NCBI GenBank assembly: GCA_031554215.1
Contig: JAVBKF010000235.1
Location: forward strand, 1-17,035
DNA length: 17,035 nt
Source of the DNA: JAVBKE01 sp031554215
GTDB lineage: Bacteria; Bacillota; Bacilli; JARBTR01
Reading direction: 5' to 3'
Made by a program: the position numbers and the translations under genes
The notes under the pieces: generated by a model
The model's database searches: none
What the model saw: only the letters and a program-made list of their open reading frames with translations
Told to the model about the DNA's origin: nothing
Part shown: positions 1 through 6,553 of the stretch, piece by piece
How positions within the stretch are numbered: the first letter of the stretch is position 1
How the letters are laid out: every line of letters begins with the position of its first letter

Positions 1-126
1 GACCCCGAGATAAGAGATGGCGTTAATTGGGAAAGTCCAGAATCGGAAGAATATGTTTTTAAGTCTGATAATGAAGAAGACGAATATTCAGTGTGGAAAG
101 ATTCGGGAACAACCACTCGAAAGTAG
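1..126 (+). CDS. C-terminal end of an acidic protein, truncated by the window edge
   Basis: Frame 1 is open from the first base to a TAG at 124-126 and gives the last 41 residues of a protein whose start lies outside the window. The peptide is very acidic (runs such as ESPESEEY and NEEDEY) and looks like a soluble or extracellular tail. No domain is recognisable. Its stop codon is embedded in the ribosome site (TAGGGGG) of the next lipoprotein gene at 134, so the two are probably translationally linked and belong to one operon. The composition, the clean stop and the tight spacing support real coding; the function is unknown. Confidence 0.6.
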   Translation, partial: DPEIRDGVNWESPESEEYVFKSDNEEDEYSVWKDSGTTTRK

Positions 127-133
127 GGGGAAA

Positions 134-538
134 ATGAGAAAATTTAAACTGATAGTTTACATTATGTGCGTATTACTTGTTGTTACTGGCTGTGGAAAGA
201 AGGAATTAACTAAGAAGGATTTTGAAAAAGTTAGCGCGGGAATGAGTACCGATCAGTTAGTGAATACGCTCGGGAAACCGACAAAGATTGTGACTGATAG
301 TAATTTGGCACATGCTCAGAAGCAAGAGGATAGTGACAATAATAACGATGGCTGGTTAGTAGATGATCCAGATTACTACTACAAATTTGCTGGGGGAGAT
401 CAGGAAGATGTATGGAAACTAAGTGAAAAAATGAGTTCCTCAGACAATTTGATTTACTACCATTATGAATATGGTGAAGAAAGGTATCAAAATGTGTATA
501 TTATAGATGATGAGGTTGTATGGATGTCCTTCCTATAG
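134..538 (+). CDS. small lipoprotein with BamE/SmpA-like fold
   Basis: This 134-residue protein starts at ATG 134, behind GGGGG at 126-130. A longer reading from 17 is possible but would overlap the preceding gene and would bury the signal peptide. Residues 1-20 form a lipoprotein signal (MRKFK, a hydrophobic stretch, then the lipobox VTGC), so the mature protein should be anchored by its lipidated Cys to the outer face of the membrane. Residues about 29-52 read EKVSAGMSTDQLVNTLGKPT, the GM(S/T)..(Q/E)(L/V)...LG.PT signature of the SmpA/OmlA/BamE-like and DUF3862 fold. The rest is rich in Asp, Glu and Tyr. In Bacillota such lipoproteins have no established role. A hairpin terminator follows at 613-645. 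Confidence 0.75.
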   Translation: MRKFKLIVYIMCVLLVVTGCGKKELTKKDFEKVSAGMSTDQLVNTLGKPTKIVTDSNLAHAQKQEDSDNNNDGWLVDDPDYYYKFAGGDQEDVWKLSEKMSSSDNLIYYHYEYGEERYQNVYIIDDEVVWMSFL

Positions 539-612
539 ATGCTGGTAGAAGTATTTGAATTGTTTCTGAATAGGCAAATCGGGCGTGTAAGATAAACTGT
601 GTAAATTCCAGA

Positions 613-645
613 CAGCATGAGCTTTTGCTAACTCATGCTGTTTTT
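613..645 (+). terminator. rho-independent terminator after the lipoprotein gene
   Basis: A perfect 9-bp stem, CAGCATGAG (613-621) with CTCATGCTG (632-640), has a 10-nt loop and is followed by five T residues. It lies 75 nt after the lipoprotein stop and closes that transcript. Confidence 0.85.
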
Positions 646-1014
646 AACTGATTCAGGTGGTAAGAAGACAATTGTTACTTTTATTAATAGGGGTACACTC
701 ATACTTAAATTATTGTAGGGCAGTCAATTGATTGCTCTTTTTTCAAGATGTTTTTTGTGTCTACATAAGTAAGCGTATAAAGGCACCGCAGTATACTTGT
801 CAACGTAAACAATAGCAACAAGTTAGGAAATAGCATTGCCGTAGCTGTAGATACTAAGGTTTCATTAAAACAAGGGTTTAAGAGATGACAAGTCACAATT
901 CCTAAACCCTTCTAATCCTTCAAAAATGCACATTTTTGAAGTTGCCAACTGGCGAGGGATAATTTTTTGATATTCCTTTTTCAAAAAGTGAAGTTTCCAA
1001 GCAATAAAGCTAAA
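646..1014. other. AT-rich stretch without an intact gene
   Basis: I find no intact gene here. The plus strand has a short open stretch at 781-888 that reads like a decayed AbrB/MazE-type protein (contains KLGNSIAVAV), with stops just before it and no good start. Two hairpins are visible. One pairs GGGTTTA (874-880) with TAAACCC (903-909) and has a small inner TGAC/GTCA stem. The other is a perfect 10-bp inverted repeat, CTTCAAAAAT (918-927) with ATTTTTGAAG (932-941), with a 4-nt loop. The second lies just after the stop of the small minus-strand gene at 1015 and may help end that transcript, although no T run follows it. Confidence 0.45.
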
Positions 1015-1154
1015 TCATTCCCCTGTCATTTTACGATTAAACTCTCTAAATAACCGCTCTTTCGATAACTCTTCAACAAAGGGTTGATACGTTCCAATCT
1101 GTTTAATTCTTTCAATTATTAGTCGTTTCCTCGCACTACAAAAAGTCGAGACAT
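1015..1154 (-). pseudogene. small basic/acidic protein gene, apparently frameshifted
   Basis: On the minus strand an ATG (1152-1154) sits 5 nt after a strong GGAGG ribosome site. The frame from that ATG reads only 11 residues (MSRLFVVRGND) before a stop. The frame one base away is open from there to TGA at 1015-1017 and encodes a protein-like, highly charged helix (ARKRLIIERIKQIGTYQPFV, then EELSKERLFREFNRKMTGE). One extra T in the T5 run at about 1140-1144 would join the two into a 46-residue protein beginning MSRLFCSARKRL. I therefore read it as a gene with a single-base lesion; a sequencing error or recoding would look the same. The family is not recognised. It lies 73 nt downstream of dgkB on the same strand. 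Confidence 0.5.
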
Positions 1155-1227
1155 TAACGCCTCCGCTCTACCTTGTAAAAATACCGATCACCTAGTAGTC
1201 ACCGCATTACTTCTAGGTCATGCGAGA

Positions 1228-2136
1228 CTACTCGCCATGATTGTCTTCCCATCCGGCTGGTACACAGATGTCAATATGTTGGCGCAGACTGACAAACTCC
1301 GCTGGCATCTCCCCGCCGAGTTCCCCGTCCAGATTGAGCAGCAAAGGCTTGTTCGACGTCACGACAATATGATTCGCCTTTGCATAAATGACCTTATCGC
1401 TCTTCATATGCTCGCCCTTAAGCGCCAAGCGTGCCACATTGATCAACTCAAACAGCGACGCTTTCTTCAGAATGAGCAGCGAGAAAAGCCCATCCTGCAT
1501 AGAAGCATCTGGTGCAATCTGCTCAAATCCCCCAACCGAATTTGTATTGGCGATCAAGAACATCGTTGCCTCATCATCAAACACTTCACCATCATATTCA
1601 ATCCGCATTTGCGTTGCCTTCATCGACGGCAGAATCTCTATCCCTTTAATAAAGTAAGCCAACTGCCCAAGCGCAGTTTTCATCTTACTCGAAACCTCAT
1701 AAGTCAGCTCCGTAATCCGTCCACCACCAGCTATATTAATGAAATAACTATCATTGACCTTACCAATATCAACCGGTGCTGTATGACCTGCTGCAATAAT
1801 ATCAATCGCCTCAGAGATCGACTTATTCACATGGAGTGCCCGTGCGAAATCATTGGTTGTTCCCATCGGTATCACACCGAACTTCGGACGATATTCCTGC
1901 TCCGCAAGGCCGTTGATCACCTCATACAAAGTCCCATCTCCACCAGCAGCCACAACTAAATCATAGCGACGCTGAACCGCAATCCGCGCTGCCTCCGTGG
2001 CATCCCCAGCTCCTGTCGTTGCATGCGCTGAAGCCTCATAACCCGCCTTCTCTAACTTCTCTAACACCTCTGGCAAATGCTTCTTCATCGCCTCACGGCC
2101 AGACGTTGGATTATAGATAATTCTTGCTCGTTTCAC
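1228..2136 (-). CDS. dagK: diacylglycerol kinase (DgkB/DagK type)
   Basis: This 302-residue soluble lipid kinase phosphorylates diacylglycerol to phosphatidic acid, recycling the diacylglycerol released when lipoteichoic acid is polymerised. The start is GTG 2134-2136 behind GAGGTGGG, which gives VKRARIIYNPTSGRE, matching the usual N-terminus of DgkB; a longer reading to 2229 lacks support. The DAGKc fold shows the N-terminal NPTSG (residues 9-13), the nucleotide-binding GGDGT (65-69) and GTTNDFA (92-98), then FINIAGGGR. The C-terminal beta-domain carries the NSVGGFE and LNLDGE motifs of this subfamily. Length and motifs are complete, so it should be active. It is transcribed alone, divergently from the AraC-type gene, with a TATAAT at 2180-2185 upstream. 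Confidence 0.93.
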   Translation of the reverse strand: MKRARIIYNPTSGREAMKKHLPEVLEKLEKAGYEASAHATTGAGDATEAARIAVQRRYDLVVAAGGDGTLYEVINGLAEQEYRPKFGVIPMGTTNDFARALHVNKSISEAIDIIAAGHTAPVDIGKVNDSYFINIAGGGRITELTYEVSSKMKTALGQLAYFIKGIEILPSMKATQMRIEYDGEVFDDEATMFLIANTNSVGGFEQIAPDASMQDGLFSLLILKKASLFELINVARLALKGEHMKSDKVIYAKANHIVVTSNKPLLLNLDGELGGEMPAEFVSLRQHIDICVPAGWEDNHGE

Positions 2137-2449
2137 AAAAGCCCACCTCAAAAATAAATCATAATGATAACAATTCCCTATTATACTCCAAACTAAACTC
2201 GAACGGAAATCAGGCATCAAAAACCACAACCATTTTTGAAAAAAATTTATCTTCTCATTACTTCCAAAATATAGCCAGTACCATCACCTAGCAGTGCCAT
2301 GCTTCAAAGAAAAAACGCTATCACCAGATCAAAACTGCTACAATCAATACAAGTATAAGCACAAATAGAAAATCCGATAATACCAGCATCATAAATGACG
2401 GGATTTCGCCCCGAAACCCTGATAGAATACGATCTAAGGAGGTGCACAG
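2137..2449. other. divergent intergenic region between dagK and the AraC-type gene
   Basis: The region holds the dagK ribosome site and -10 box, the AAGGAGGTG ribosome site of the AraC gene (2435-2443), and a possible -10 TAGAAT at 2423-2428 for the plus strand with no convincing -35. On the minus strand an ATG-ATG at 2387-2392 opens a 23-residue, almost wholly hydrophobic peptide ending at TGA 2321-2323. It has no clear ribosome site, so it is not called as a gene. Confidence 0.4.
2180..2185 (-). promoter_or_regulatory. -10 box of the dagK promoter
   Basis: A perfect TATAAT lies on the minus strand 44 nt upstream of the dagK GTG start. No good -35 is seen at 16-18 bp spacing (TTCCGT-like at best), so only the -10 is supported. 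Confidence 0.5.
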
Positions 2450-3325
2450 ATGGATTCACTGAGGCAAATGAACCTTGCCATGCAATACATTGAAACGCAT
2501 TTAGCCGATGACATTGATTTCAGACGTGTCGAACAGATTGCTTGTTGTTCCGAGTATCATTTCAGACGCATCTTCTCATTTCTTTCCGGCATGTCGCTTG
2601 GTAGTTATATCCGGCAGCGGAAATTAACAATGGCTGTCACGCTGCTGAAGAGCACTGACAAGAAAATTATTGAAATCGCTAGCGAGCTAGGCTATGAGTC
2701 GCCAGATGCATTTGCAAAGGCCTTCCAAAATATGCACGGCGTTTCACCTTCCAGAGCCCGAAAAGCAAATACCAACCTGAAAGCGTTTCCACCAATGACC
2801 TTTCAATTACAAATCCAAGGGGGAAATACAATGAACTATCGTATCGTTGAAAAAGAAGCATTCACGATTGTCGGCATTAAGAAAAGAATCACACTCGTCT
2901 ATGAAGGGGTCAATAACCAAATGGATTCAATGTGGGCAAGTCTCACCGCACAAGACTTCGCAGATCTTAAACAACTTGCTAACACAGAACCAAACGGCAT
3001 TCTCTGTGTATCCACTAACTTCACAGAAGGACGCGCCGAGCATACAGAAATCGACCAATATATCGGTGTAGCAACAACCAATGTAGCACCTGATAGGTGG
3101 CAAACACTTCCGGTGGAGGCAGCGACATGGGCTGTCTTTACAGCCATTGGTCCATTTCCGCAAGAACTACAAAGCGTATGGGCTAGAATCTATTCAGAAT
3201 GGTTTCCAATCTCTGATTACGAACTGACAGGCGGTCCCGAAATCCTGTGGAATGAAGGCAAAGACACCACCGTTTCAAATTACAAAAGTGAGATTTGGAT
3301 TCCTGTGAAGAAAAAGCAAGCTTAA
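2450..3325 (+). CDS. AraC-family regulator with C-terminal GyrI-like effector-binding domain
   Basis: This 291-residue transcription factor starts at ATG 2450 behind AAGGAGGTG. Residues 8-106 form the AraC DNA-binding domain with two helix-turn-helix units; the second carries IIEIASELGYESPDAFAKAF and the VSPSRAR ending typical of the family. After a short linker, residues about 128-289 form a GyrI-like small-molecule-binding domain (Rob/BmrR C-terminal type) starting MNYRIVEKEAFTIVGIKK. The acidic pocket side is suggested by ELTGGPEILWNEGKD near the end. Proteins of this architecture usually sense hydrophobic or cationic compounds and activate efflux or stress genes. No target gene lies next to it, so its regulon is unknown. 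It stands alone, closed by a strong terminator. Confidence 0.9.
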   Translation: MDSLRQMNLAMQYIETHLADDIDFRRVEQIACCSEYHFRRIFSFLSGMSLGSYIRQRKLTMAVTLLKSTDKKIIEIASELGYESPDAFAKAFQNMHGVSPSRARKANTNLKAFPPMTFQLQIQGGNTMNYRIVEKEAFTIVGIKKRITLVYEGVNNQMDSMWASLTAQDFADLKQLANTEPNGILCVSTNFTEGRAEHTEIDQYIGVATTNVAPDRWQTLPVEAATWAVFTAIGPFPQELQSVWARIYSEWFPISDYELTGGPEILWNEGKDTTVSNYKSEIWIPVKKKQA

Positions 3326-3340
3326 TGAGCAAACAAAAGC

Positions 3341-3400
3341 GTCGCACCTTCTGTCACCCACCACTCAGTGTGTGCGACAGAAGGTGCTACACTCATTTTT
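3341..3400 (+). terminator. strong, probably bidirectional terminator
   Basis: GCACCTTCTGTC (3344-3355) pairs perfectly with GACAGAAGGTGC (3376-3387). The stem extends to 3341/3390 with one mismatch, around a 20-nt loop, and is followed by ATTTTTG. Read on the minus strand the same stem is followed by GCTTTTGTTT, so it can also stop transcription coming from the debris region. It lies 16 nt after the AraC-type stop. Confidence 0.9.
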
Positions 3401-3473
3401 GTCTGTAATCTTCTATGTTTTCTGAGTGGAATGAATTTATCATTCCTAAGATGTTCTGCTAAACTATTCTCCT

Positions 3474-3685
3474 TTACCAACTTGAATCTGTTATTTTACT
3501 CGGATCTTCTTTTTCAAAATGCACCCTTGTACCATTTTCATCACGCATTACAAGTTGGCGTTTCCCACTTGCACGTCATATTCTACATAACGACTGACTT
3601 GTTACCGCCTGCTTTGTCTTTTCTGCCTGTAGTCAACATTCGTTGCTGCAGTGAAGGCTTTAATATCTGACAGCACTACTTCTTC
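3474..3685 (-). pseudogene. decayed gene remnant, minus strand
   Basis: Pieces of protein-like sequence lie in more than one frame. Segment 3605-3685 reads EEVVLSDIKAFTAATNVDYR and on to a TAA at 3602-3604. The same frame resumes (QVSRYVEYDVQVGNANL) until a TAA at 3548-3550. A one-base shift at that point continues as VMRDENGTRVHFEKEDPSKI and TDSSW to a TAA at 3474-3476. The coherent charged sequence on both sides of each lesion argues for a broken gene rather than chance. No family is recognised and no start is found (a TAG at 3686-3688 cuts it off upstream). Confidence 0.4.
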
Positions 3686-3798
3686 CTACTTATGCCTTCT
3701 ATGATAGCTTGGTAGTCGGAACCATTAGCCATGCGGCAAAACCTCGCACTGACCAGCGGAAACTTGCCTATGCTGAGCTCAAAAAAGCAATTGATTAG
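3664..3798 (+). pseudogene. C-terminal gene fragment, plus strand
   Basis: An open frame bounded by TAA at 3661 and TAG at 3796-3798 has no start codon with a ribosome site. It reads as the natural end of a protein: TYAFYDSLVVGTISHAAKPR, then TDQRKLAYAELKKAID. The amphipathic Lys/Glu-rich end looks like a C-terminal helix. I do not recognise the family. It faces the minus-strand remnant and sits directly before the terminator of the Cthe_2159-type gene. It is most likely a truncated leftover, but chance cannot be excluded at this length. Confidence 0.35.
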
Positions 3799-3825
3799 AA
3801 AATAATCCTATAAATTGCTTTCTGC
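3784..3825 (-). terminator. terminator of the VTC / DUF4956 / Cthe_2159 operon
   Basis: On the minus strand AAAGCAATT (3813-3821) pairs with AATTGCTTT (3784-3792). The stem runs straight into further T residues (to 3781) only a few bases after the Cthe_2159-type gene ends. The loop is 20 nt. Confidence 0.75.
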
Positions 3826-3829
3826 TATG

Positions 3830-5020
3830 CTATTTTCCACCACGTCCGCCCATACCACTACTACCGTATGAGGTATTGATGCTATCTGTTGTAAATTCAC
3901 CAAGTGTTGTTCCAGCTGTGTAGGTTCCGTCTTGATAAGCGCCATCTACAAGCTGTCCGCTGTGTGTGCCACCTGTATTGATCGTGTATGTTTCCCCATC
4001 TACAAGTTCCGGAGAGCTATAGAAAACAGTTGAGAAACTATTTTCTGCTACGAATGTATCAATTTCTTCACCACTTTTTGATGTGATATTAACCATTGTT
4101 CCTTGCTGTTGTGCAGCATTAATATAGACCGAATGTTGTTTTGAATCGGAATTGATTGGTGTCGCCATGTTTCCACCAGTTGCAATGATTTCACCACCAT
4201 TAATCGTTACAGCATAATCGCCTTCTCCTGCATCTATCGGCCCATTAGCGTTGTTACCAGAAGCAACATAAATTGTTCCCCCGTTAATCATCATATCGGC
4301 ATTTGAGTCTAAGCCGTCGCCATTTCCAATTGTGTAGATACTGCCACCGTTTATGATTAGCCCATCACCTGCGTTAATCGCATCATCCTGTGCATTGACT
4401 TCAATATCACCACTGTTGACGATGAGAATATCATTACTTTCAATGCCGTCGCTCGTATTTCCATTCACGATTAATGAACCAGTTCCGTTAATTGTTAAGT
4501 CATCCTCGCAATACAATGCTGCTGCATCGTTTGTTCCACCATCAGAAATACGATTGTCTGTACCTTCTTTTACAGTAAGCGTTGTGATCTTGTCATCCTC
4601 TGCATAGATGGCCGGTCCAGATGAGTTCGTAATGTTTACACCATTCAGTTCAATGTTGACCTCTGCCTTGTCAGCCAAGATGTGTAGCTGCCCATCTTCC
4701 AGCGTACCGCTTACGGTGTAATTGCCAGCTTTTGTGATCGTCACAATGTTCCCGTTTACTTCAGCGCCATCTCCATCAACTGTCATTGTACTACCTAATG
4801 TGATGACCGTTGCATTTGAAAAATCAGCTTCTGGCACAACGTTAGCATCGTTCTCAGTTAGATGCTCCTTTGTACTAGCAGAGGGGCCTGCTTCGTTGCT
4901 CATGGCCGAAGGTTGTCCGCTTGGAGCGGTACTATTACCTTCGATATCTGAATCTCCACACCCCGTTAGGGCGACTAACAATAATGACATTGTAGCGACT
5001 ATACTGATCATTTTCTTCAT
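3830..5020 (-). CDS. Cthe_2159-type carbohydrate-binding lipoprotein (parallel beta-helix)
   Basis: This 396-residue secreted lipoprotein starts at ATG 5018-5020 behind AAAGGAGA. Residues 1-20 are a signal with lipobox LTGC (Cys21), followed by a low-complexity Ser/Gly/Asn/Glu linker to about residue 60. From about 65 to 330 there are repeated units with the rhythm INGG.I...G..GI.S.. (for example LIINGGSIYTIGNGDGLDS and MMINGGTIYVASGNNAN), as in the right-handed parallel beta-helix of Clostridium thermocellum Cthe_2159 (Pfam PF14262), which binds acidic or cellulosic polysaccharide. The tail is Gly-rich (GSSGMGGRGGK). It is the last gene of an operon after DUF4956 and VTC genes. Its ligand here is unknown; many relatives are longer, so this is a short form. 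Confidence 0.85.
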   Translation of the reverse strand: MKKMISIVATMSLLLVALTGCGDSDIEGNSTAPSGQPSAMSNEAGPSASTKEHLTENDANVVPEADFSNATVITLGSTMTVDGDGAEVNGNIVTITKAGNYTVSGTLEDGQLHILADKAEVNIELNGVNITNSSGPAIYAEDDKITTLTVKEGTDNRISDGGTNDAAALYCEDDLTINGTGSLIVNGNTSDGIESNDILIVNSGDIEVNAQDDAINAGDGLIINGGSIYTIGNGDGLDSNADMMINGGTIYVASGNNANGPIDAGEGDYAVTINGGEIIATGGNMATPINSDSKQHSVYINAAQQQGTMVNITSKSGEEIDTFVAENSFSTVFYSSPELVDGETYTINTGGTHSGQLVDGAYQDGTYTAGTTLGEFTTDSINTSYGSSGMGGRGGK

Positions 5021-5080
5021 TTGTTTTCTCCTTTATATTTGTTCATTTCATTTTATTCAGCTAGCTTGCATCCTTAATAA

Positions 5081-5755
5081 TCAATATTCCTTCTGCTGGC
5101 TATTTTCCATAAAAGTAATATTTAGATTACTATTACAACACCTAATCTCATCCAAGAATTCTTTCTCATTAACCTCTTTTTTCAAGACAACAAGATAACT
5201 AAGTTGATATAAACTGCCTAAGTTTGTTGTTTTCACTTGTTTGAAATGATGCCAACTTGTAAAACGTTGCAAGAGATTTGTGAAAGCCGCTTGATAATCG
5301 AGATCTTCTGGGATTGTAATTTTCAACAGCATCGCCTGGGATTGACCGAATTGAAATCGTTCTAGCAGAAATAGTACGAGACACAAAATAACGGTGGCAA
5401 TCACACCAACGGCCAAATAGCCTGTGCCACAAGCAAGTCCGATTGCTGACGACATCAGGACTAACGCAATTTCCTTAGGGTCTCCAGCAGCGCTACGAAA
5501 GCGGATGATTGAAAATGCACCAGCTAAGCTAAATGCACGGGCAACATTGCTTCCGACTAAAAGGATAATCAAGCTAATGATTGCTGGTAATAACACGAGC
5601 GTCACATTGAAACCTTGAGATGAAACGCGATTCGTTTGTGATTTGATATTAACAAAACCAACAATTGCGCCGAGTCCAATTGCGGTTGCAAGGGCTAACA
5701 ACAAACTAACGACAGAAATGGATGATTCGGTTACTGTGAAAACTGATTCTAACAT
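5081..5755 (-). CDS. DUF4956 integral membrane protein
   Basis: This 224-residue protein starts at ATG 5753-5755 behind GAAGGAG. Four membrane helices are visible, at about residues 12-35, 50-72, 97-113 and 115-132. Between helices 2 and 3 lies the conserved stretch FSIIRFRSAAGDPKEI (81-96) that marks DUF4956. The C-terminal 90 residues are cytosolic and mixed alpha/beta (LLKITIPEDLDYQAAFTNLL). It starts 33 nt after the VTC gene stop and ends 60 nt before the beta-helix lipoprotein start, so the three are co-transcribed. DUF4956 has no proven activity; its constant pairing with VTC enzymes suggests a part in handling or exporting the polymer, which is inference. Confidence 0.9.
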   Translation of the reverse strand: MLESVFTVTESSISVVSLLLALATAIGLGAIVGFVNIKSQTNRVSSQGFNVTLVLLPAIISLIILLVGSNVARAFSLAGAFSIIRFRSAAGDPKEIALVLMSSAIGLACGTGYLAVGVIATVILCLVLFLLERFQFGQSQAMLLKITIPEDLDYQAAFTNLLQRFTSWHHFKQVKTTNLGSLYQLSYLVVLKKEVNEKEFLDEIRCCNSNLNITFMENSQQKEY

Positions 5756-5788
5756 GTAAATCGCTCCTTCGTTTTTAATTGTTCTCTT

Positions 5789-6553
5789 TTATGCGGGTTG
5801 GCTGTTATGAATCAACGGTTGATTTCCAGTTGCTGGCATGAGCATCCTATTAGTCATCTGTTGCACAAAAGCAGTCCCATATTTTGAAAATTTGCTTGGG
5901 TAGATCTTATGGGTAGTCAATAATTTCACAAGCCACATTGGCAGATTGCTACTTGTTTTGATTTCCATTAATACTTTATCTCCAGCGATTAGTGGCCTTC
6001 CAAAGTCTCCGGCTTCTAGTTGCAAAACTTCATTTCTAGTCCGGATATTTGTATCAAATGAAATGCGTAACGCGCGGTTATTTTTACCAAATAGCGCCTT
6101 CCGTTCATAAGCTAAATAGGTATTTGCTTGTAATGGATATTGCGCAAGAAAACGGTCGATTTCATTGAGTACTTGTTCATTCATGTAGGGTTGTAAGGTT
6201 GGTTTTCTACCCGTTTCCAAGAATTGATATGCTTCCGTCAACTTCAACGCACATCGTCGTTTGTTGACAATGCCATCAAACTTCTTTTTGATCTCAAGAT
6301 AGACCTTGTCATTTTGCCCTGGCACACCATATCCTCGTAGTCGAAGTTTTTCTTTGTAGACTGGGCTTTCAATTGATTTCCGAATCAATTCTTGCTCTTT
6401 GGTGTCGTAATAAATATTTGCAATCGTGTAATAGGATTGCTGATTAAATGCATCAAGATCCATATATTCTTTTAAATCAGATTGGATTTGCTCGTAAGTC
6501 TCCATGCTAATCATATATTTTTTCTCAACTCGATTAAAAACTTCAATTGCCAT
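5789..6553 (-). CDS. VTC-domain polyphosphate polymerase-like protein
   Basis: This 254-residue cytosolic protein consists of one VTC domain (PF09359), the tunnel-fold catalytic part of yeast Vtc4, which makes polyphosphate from ATP. I start it at ATG 6551-6553, 11 nt after AAAGGAG; the upstream GTG at 6563 overlaps that ribosome site and cannot be the start. The basic tunnel residues are present: EKKY (10-13), RLRGYG (71-76, the R-x-R pair), YLEIKKK (85-91), NKRR (97-100), YERK (149-152), ALRISFDTNIRTR (161-173), a metal-binding-type MEIKT (196-200) and KFSKYG (221-226). The set looks intact, so catalysis is plausible. It is first in the operon with DUF4956 and the beta-helix lipoprotein. 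I could not identify its promoter with confidence. Confidence 0.88.
   Translation of the reverse strand: MAIEVFNRVEKKYMISMETYEQIQSDLKEYMDLDAFNQQSYYTIANIYYDTKEQELIRKSIESPVYKEKLRLRGYGVPGQNDKVYLEIKKKFDGIVNKRRCALKLTEAYQFLETGRKPTLQPYMNEQVLNEIDRFLAQYPLQANTYLAYERKALFGKNNRALRISFDTNIRTRNEVLQLEAGDFGRPLIAGDKVLMEIKTSSNLPMWLVKLLTTHKIYPSKFSKYGTAFVQQMTNRMLMPATGNQPLIHNSQPA

Larger units (their letters stand above)
3393..3826. other. gene-poor region of decayed fragments
   Basis: Apart from the two remnants at 3474-3685 and 3664-3798, this stretch holds only a 16-residue minus-strand reading (MINSFHSENIEDYRQK) at 3393-3443, overlapping the AraC terminator. I see no intact gene, RNA gene or repeat array. Confidence 0.5.

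Noticed and set aside
539..595. An 18-residue frame (MLVEVFELFLNRQIGRVR) starting right after the lipoprotein stop
   Set aside because: It is very short and has no ribosome site; adjacency alone is not evidence.
766..776. The 11-mer TAAGTAAGCGT, repeated at 16647-16657, as a possible att or element border
   Set aside because: An 11-nt match is expected by chance many times in 17 kb, and no further homology extends from either copy.
1191..1232. Overlapping inverted repeats (CCTAG/CTAGG and AGTAGTC/GACTACT) at the dagK 3' end as a terminator
   Set aside because: There is no T run on either strand and the stems are short, so termination is not supported.
1237..1959. A 240-residue plus-strand open frame opposite dagK
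   Set aside because: It is antisense to a well-conserved kinase gene, lacks a ribosome site and has an odd composition. It is a shadow of dagK.
2160..2178. A Fur-box-like stretch (CATAATGATAACAATT) in the dagK leader
   Set aside because: Only about 10 of 14 positions fit the 7-1-7 Fur consensus, in AT-rich DNA, and dagK is not a typical iron-regulated gene.
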